A stretch of 64,000 nucleotides of DNA from Actinomycetes bacterium (GTDB taxonomy: Bacteria > Planctomycetota > Phycisphaerae > JAACET01), in the NCBI GenBank assembly GCA_030614915.1, contig JAUXAG010000003.1, positions 1 through 64,000 on the forward strand, in the 5' to 3' direction. The notes below the pieces were generated by a model. That model did no database searches, was not told the DNA's origin, and saw nothing but the letters and a program-made list of their open reading frames with translations. A program made the translations under genes and the position numbers. Below, piece by piece: positions 60,451-64,000 of this stretch; the stretch's first letter is position 1, and each line of letters begins with the position of its first letter.

Positions 60451-60502
60451 AAATGGGGACAGTCGTCTATCTTCGCAAAAATGGTAGCTGACCCTAGTTT
60501 TC
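60451..60502. repeat. REP-like hairpin repeat, copy 3
   Basis: Left arm AAATGGGGACAGTCG and right arm GGTAGCTGACCCTAGTTTTC with a CTATCTTCGCAAAAAT loop. Same orientation as the copy at 61006. Confidence 0.8.
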
Positions 60503-60544
60503 TCTGTTTTTCCTTGCCGATATCATGAGGGAGAACCGAATCTT

Positions 60545-60979
60545 ATGAAACTAATCAAAAGAATCTGCGAAGAAACATATTTCCTCAAAAGCTGGGGGAT
60601 TTCCGGGATTATTATGTTTGTTTTGGGCTCCATTTTTGTCTTCGGATTAGCTGTGTGCGTCATAGGCTTATTTGTCTTGCCTGTGGCTTATGTAATCACT
60701 TTATTGTTGATATGGATTGGACTTGGCACTCTGGTTGAAAAGGCTGCAATCTTTAGCGTAATAGTAGTCAGTATAGGAGCTTATTTGTTTGTCATATTAT
60801 ACTATGCAGAAATGAATATTAACTGTTATAGAGAACAGCTGCCTTGTGCTATCCAAGAAGCAGAAGAAATTCTCAAGAGCCTTTCAGGCTCTGAAAGAAA
60901 GCTTTGGGAAGAAAAAATCAACCAAGCATTAACCAAACCCATTCATGATTTCCTCAAAAAGAATGAAACACGTGTATGA
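60545..60979 (+). CDS. Small membrane protein of unknown function
   Basis: 144 residues with two or three hydrophobic helices (about 18-45, 46-65 and 70-90) and a polar C-terminal helix. No family recognised. AT-rich compared with ftsQ. A direct REP-like repeat stands on each side (60451 and 61006), the same arrangement as the gene at 12413. Weak ribosome site. Confidence 0.6.
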   Translation: MKLIKRICEETYFLKSWGISGIIMFVLGSIFVFGLAVCVIGLFVLPVAYVITLLLIWIGLGTLVEKAAIFSVIVVSIGAYLFVILYYAEMNINCYREQLPCAIQEAEEILKSLSGSERKLWEEKINQALTKPIHDFLKKNETRV

Positions 60980-61005
60980 AAGATATGCTTTAAGGCTGAG
61001 AAAAA

Positions 61006-61065
61006 GGAAAGTAGGGGACAGTTAATCGTCTGTCTTTGCAGAAATGGTAACTGTCCCCGGTTTCC
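61006..61065. repeat. REP-like hairpin repeat, copy 4
   Basis: Left arm GGAAAGTAGGGGACAGTT, right arm GGTAACTGTCCCCGGTTTCC. The loop CGTCTGTCTTTGCAGAAAT is close to that of copy 3. Confidence 0.85.
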
Positions 61066-61091
61066 GCATAGCTCGATAGAGAGGAAGTTAC

Positions 61092-61676
61092 ATGATTATT
61101 TTCTTATGCTTTCTGTTTGCTTTTAGTGGTTTATTGGGCACGTTATTCAGCTTCTTGATGCGTGAAGCGAGATTTTGGAAGTGTTTATCGATTGTTTGGA
61201 CGTCTTTCTGGATATTAATGATTGGTTATCAGTTTTTTGGCAATAAGAATTCACTCAACTCTGCTTTTCCAACGGAGTTTATGGATGGTCGTGCAGATTT
61301 CGTGCGATCAATTACAGTTCTGGGAGAAGCTAGTGATTTAATCAATAAACCAAGTAAGAATTCAGGCAAGGGATATACGATAGCGAAAACAACGGAACAG
61401 AAGATATTTTCCAAAATTGAAGAAGGTCTCGCTTTAAGTAAAAAAGTAGACAATGCTTTTCTTGATTATATTCACCCCGATTTGAAAAATTATTATCGAA
61501 ACAAACTTATTGCTGGTACTGAAATTTATTATGAAGGGATAAAGTTTAATAATAGCGGCAACATTTCCTTAGGCGGCCAAAGACAAATAGAGGGGATTAT
61601 TCTTATGACTGAGTGGGTCAATTGGTGGAATTCTCATAATAAGGATTTGGCAAATAAAGCCTATCCCAAGGATTAA
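61092..61676 (+). CDS. Membrane-anchored protein of unknown function
   Basis: 194 residues. Two hydrophobic helices at about 1-24 and 34-54, followed by a polar region of helices. No family recognised. GAGGAAG before the ATG. Stops three bases before the next start, so it is co-translated with the 407-residue protein. AT-rich. Confidence 0.65.
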   Translation: MIIFLCFLFAFSGLLGTLFSFLMREARFWKCLSIVWTSFWILMIGYQFFGNKNSLNSAFPTEFMDGRADFVRSITVLGEASDLINKPSKNSGKGYTIAKTTEQKIFSKIEEGLALSKKVDNAFLDYIHPDLKNYYRNKLIAGTEIYYEGIKFNNSGNISLGGQRQIEGIILMTEWVNWWNSHNKDLANKAYPKD

Positions 61677-61679
61677 ATT

Positions 61680-62903
61680 ATGAACGATCAAAAATCAGCT
61701 TGGGATCATGCAGTAACTATTGCCTTTGAAGCTGGACACGACTTAAGAAAGCAATTGCCTTTAAACGAGGCCAACTTTCGTTTTAGAGCTCCCTATTCTC
61801 ACAAAAATCCTAGGCATGTTTTTATATATCAAGCAATTGATGAGGCACAAAAGGCAGCTACCTGTTTGATGAGATGGAAAGATTTCTATTCGGATAATTC
61901 TAGTGAAATTAACAGCCAAGAAAGCGAAACTACAAAGAAACAAATTAGAAGAATTACACAACAAGCAGTACTGGAAGAACAAAGCCTGAGGTCTCGGAAG
62001 CTAACAGAAATATTGGCGGACACAATTCTTTTCTTAAATACTAATGAAGATGTCTACTTTAAAGATTATTTTTATTTTCATGAGCTGGTTGAATATCAAA
62101 ATGTTCAAAAAGATAGAAATGAATTTTTTTGCTTTAAGAATCGCAATTTGGAGCACCACATTGAATGGCTAAAAAAACAGATTCTTGAACTGGAGAAAAA
62201 CGGGCTTAAAATAGGTCAAAGATGGTATCTTCATTATCCAAAGTCCATTACTTATCTAAAGAAAATTGATTTGTCCTCATTTAGATCAAAATACAAAAAA
62301 ATATCATCAGAGCAAAATGCTGAAATTGTTACACTATTAGGAAGATCTTACCTACATGTTTATGGTGAATCTCGAAGGATTCACTTCTCGGCTAACGACA
62401 CTAGCGAGGGTTTCAATGAAAATGGTTCTCTGTTAACAGCCAAGAAGATAGCCATTTTGCTTATTAATTTATTGCTCAAGGCTCAAGAGCTATCTCTCGT
62501 ATCATCCGCAAAAATGACCAAATTACTTTCAGGAATAAAAGCCAATGACGTAGCTAGCGAGCCTTATAGAGTACTGACTAGATCGCAAGCAAGTATTGGG
62601 GATTATGTTTTAGTTGGGAGGGAGTTGGTGCAAGTTATGGAAGAACGAGAAAGCAAATATGGCTATTTTTCTTATCATGTAAGATACGTTGGCAAGCCTC
62701 CACTAGAAGAAGTTTCTGATGATTGGTTTGCCTCTTTTCAAATAAGAAGAATAGGAAGTAAAACAGAAATCCTTAACAAGGTCAAATCAGTCATTTCGAA
62801 GCATGTTGATATAGATGAAGATAAAATTGCATCAATCGATGATGGAGAGTTCGAACAATGTTTAAGTCAAAGTATTGACGAAGTACTTAAAGCAATGAGT
62901 TAA
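61680..62903 (+). CDS. Cytoplasmic protein of unknown function, 407 residues
   Basis: No signal or membrane helix. Mostly helical, with long charged stretches (for example LEHHIEWLKKQILELEKNGLK near 160-180) and a more beta-rich end (RSQASIGDYVLVGRELVQVM). The general look is reminiscent of DUF5677-like proteins but I cannot confirm it. AT-rich, no motif that gives a function. In a two-gene unit with the anchored protein upstream. Confidence 0.65.
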   Translation: MNDQKSAWDHAVTIAFEAGHDLRKQLPLNEANFRFRAPYSHKNPRHVFIYQAIDEAQKAATCLMRWKDFYSDNSSEINSQESETTKKQIRRITQQAVLEEQSLRSRKLTEILADTILFLNTNEDVYFKDYFYFHELVEYQNVQKDRNEFFCFKNRNLEHHIEWLKKQILELEKNGLKIGQRWYLHYPKSITYLKKIDLSSFRSKYKKISSEQNAEIVTLLGRSYLHVYGESRRIHFSANDTSEGFNENGSLLTAKKIAILLINLLLKAQELSLVSSAKMTKLLSGIKANDVASEPYRVLTRSQASIGDYVLVGRELVQVMEERESKYGYFSYHVRYVGKPPLEEVSDDWFASFQIRRIGSKTEILNKVKSVISKHVDIDEDKIASIDDGEFEQCLSQSIDEVLKAMS

Positions 62904-63206
62904 AACCAATTTTCCCGCTGCGAAAGGACAAGTTGATTTGAGTTCTCTGGATTCCGCATCAAGTGCGGAATGACGGTTATTCAAATCACGCGTAAGAAAA
63001 CATTAGAGCTCCAGAAGCTTCCCCAGCAGTTTAGGCCCGAGGGCAATTGCCAAACGGGGAAAATCTTGGGCTGGACTGGAGATATTGGATTATGTGTAAG
63101 AGAAGGTTGCTGGGCCTAAATACACGAAAGAATTTGGAATTTTTCCAGAATACCGGGAATCAGGGGAGTGAAACAGCCGATAATCAATATGAAGGGGGAT
63201 TGCAGC
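62904..63206. other. 303-bp region between the island and the PilZ-like gene
   Basis: Contains a REP-like hairpin at 62949-62974 and a 9-base inverted pair TTTAGGCCC/GGGCCTAAA near 63031 and 63114. No gene seen. Confidence 0.6.
62949..62974. repeat. REP-like unit related to the 3767-3786 hairpin
   Basis: Stem ATTCCGCA/TGCGGAAT with flanks GG and GAC; on the other strand it reads GTCATTCCGC and ends GGAATCC, like the 26-base units near 3.8 kb. Confidence 0.7.
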
Positions 63207-63590
63207 ATGCCCAAGGTGACAGAAGTGAGAAAACGTATAAATCGTCTTCTGGAACAGATTGAGCACACAACAGGGCAAAAGCCACCGCCTGATGCTCGAC
63301 GTGCTTCTTTTCGCTACGCATGGCCAGCACAGGCTACGGTCGAACTCGTTGAGGCTGATAACTCGTCTGAGCCATTGTTCGTTACCGTGGGCCACATTAG
63401 CCGAGACAGTTTGGACTTCCGCTCCTCGCAGAGGCTTCAGCTCGACCAAAAGGTGTTGATAACCTTGGAAACCGATGAAGGCCAATTACAGATACCTGCC
63501 ACTGTAGTACACTCGACAGAATCGGTCGTAAGGTTCGTTGTCGGCGTTAAGTTTGATCTACAGGACAACTGTCAAACTGATGACAAATAG
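63207..63590 (+). CDS. PilZ-like domain protein, degenerate c-di-GMP site
   Basis: 127 residues. A short helical start is followed by RRASFRYAWPAQATVEL, an RxxxR-like PilZ opening, a HISRDSLDFRS turn where PilZ proteins have (D/N)xSxxG, and FVVGVKFDL near the end. The second motif is changed (D to H, G lost), so c-di-GMP binding is doubtful. ATG after GGGGGAT; an ATG at 63189 is possible. Converges with the pilin gene, nine bases apart. Confidence 0.65.
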   Translation: MPKVTEVRKRINRLLEQIEHTTGQKPPPDARRASFRYAWPAQATVELVEADNSSEPLFVTVGHISRDSLDFRSSQRLQLDQKVLITLETDEGQLQIPATVVHSTESVVRFVVGVKFDLQDNCQTDDK

Positions 63591-63599
63591 TGATCGCGT

Positions 63600-63980
63600 C
63601 TAGGCACGTCGGACGATACTAGATGAACTGGCCGGTAGAGCGGAGGTTCTTTCCCCGCGTCCTCTTCCGCCGCGTCCTCGTCCCCCGCGTCCTCGTCCTC
63701 TGCGTCCTCGTCCCCTGCGTCCTCTTCCGCCGCGTCCTCTTTCTTCATCGTCATCTTCATCTTCATCGGCTTGTGATGATTCGCTAGAATCCTCGTCGCC
63801 GTTGCCCGAAGGCAAGGCTCCGGCCGTAGAACCTATGGAATTGCTCAGGCTAGTTCCCAGCAGAGCAATAGCGGCCAGGGCCCCGAATATTATCAGAACG
63901 AGCAAGACCGCGTATTCGACAGCTGTGGGTCCGGCACATTGGTGCAGGAACTCCCTAAATCTTTTGACCAGCATCTTCAT
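63600..63980 (-). CDS. Flp/Fap-type pilin with an Arg-Gly tail
   Basis: 126 residues. N-terminal KRFREFLHQCAGPTAVEYAVLLVLII is the Flp pilin pattern: a short basic leader, Gly before the cleavage point, a Glu at position +5 and a hydrophobic helix that packs the filament. After the helix come an acidic segment (DEDSSESSQADEDEDDDEE) and a run of GRGGR/GRRGR pentads encoded by a 15-base tandem repeat, not usual for Flp. ATG at 63980 after GGGAG. Secreted through a Tad-type system not seen here. Confidence 0.8.
   Translation of the reverse strand: MKMLVKRFREFLHQCAGPTAVEYAVLLVLIIFGALAAIALLGTSLSNSIGSTAGALPSGNGDEDSSESSQADEDEDDDEERGRGGRGRRGRGRRGRGRGGRGRGGRGRGERTSALPASSSSIVRRA
63657..63746. repeat. 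15-bp tandem repeat inside the pilin gene
   Basis: Six units of pattern GCGTCCTCNTCCNCC. On the minus strand they give Gly-Arg pentads in the pilin frame and acidic Asp-Ala pentads in the next frame. Confidence 0.85.
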
Positions 63981-64000
63981 CGACAACTCCCAGGAGCAAG

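Noticed and set aside
62990-63200. Possible c-di-GMP riboswitch before the PilZ-like gene
   Set aside because: The conserved GEMM core could not be found; only a short inverted pair.
63572-63766. Acidic minus-strand frame of 64 residues over the pilin tail
   Set aside because: It is the alternative frame of the 15-base repeat and has no ribosome site; discussed as a finding instead.

Overview
The window reads as a stretch of chromosome from an uncultured bacterium, most likely a planctomycete of the Phycisphaerae type. This is an inference from gene content and layout: a cell-wall run murC-murB-ddl-ftsQ with no ftsA/ftsZ after it, murD placed elsewhere behind pyrF, a polA-coaE-rho run, a GlmU-like sugar nucleotidyltransferase with a degenerate N-terminus, a BlaI/M56 pair with a very long sensor tail, an Flp-type pilin, and GC-rich coding with many GTG/TTG starts. 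No rRNA, tRNA, CRISPR array, phage module or transposase gene was found. The sequence was read by eye and homology calls rest on remembered family motifs.

Layout. 0.2-3.7 kb: a DUF6159-like membrane protein diverging from a WYL regulator, D-aminoacyl-tRNA deacylase and a tRNase Z-like hydrolase. 3.7-6.0 kb: a MITE-like repeat, dapB and a stand-alone AICAR formyltransferase. 6.1-9.5 kb: a BlaI repressor with two operators and a 978-aa M56 sensor protease with TPRs. 9.5-15.5 kb: a YchF-like GTPase, DUF362, DinB, a BamE-like orphan between REP-like repeats, rsgA and a secreted S41 peptidase. 15.9-20.6 kb: CstA, sugar isomerase, TauE, HAD phosphatase, trmB. 20.6-22.3 kb: a two-gene polyamine module (pyruvoyl arginine decarboxylase plus a deoxyhypusine-synthase homologue). 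22.5-25.5 kb: a polyol-type dehydrogenase, asd, truA. 25.6-28.3 kb: a secreted caspase-like protein with a repeat tail, a 35-residue Lys-rich protein and an anchored unknown. 28.5-36.9 kb: pyrF-murD, csrA, polA-coaE, rho. 36.9-41.2 kb: manC, AEC transporter and UvrD/PcrA helicase on the minus strand. 41.5-48.4 kb: GlmU-like, ADP-forming acyl-CoA synthetase, an atypical ACP, nagB, an unknown, holA and def. 48.5-55.6 kb, minus strand: rpsO, a secreted unknown, pnp, an NtrB/NtrC-type pair and a single-domain response regulator. 56.2-60.4 kb: murC-murB-ddl-ftsQ. 60.5-62.9 kb: an AT-rich island of three unknown genes edged by REP-like repeats. 63.2-64 kb: a PilZ-like protein and an Flp pilin with an arginine-glycine tail.

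Most of the window is core metabolism: lysine and peptidoglycan precursors (dapB, asd, murB/C/D, ddl), nucleotide synthesis, replication and repair, and tRNA/RNA processing. The less ordinary parts are a murC promoter placed so that the transcript would be leaderless, the polyamine pair, repeat-flanked orphan genes, a structured region before csrA, a direct repeat carrying a promoter -10 around the S41 peptidase, and the pilin whose 15-bp tandem repeat reads Arg-Gly in one frame and acidic in another.
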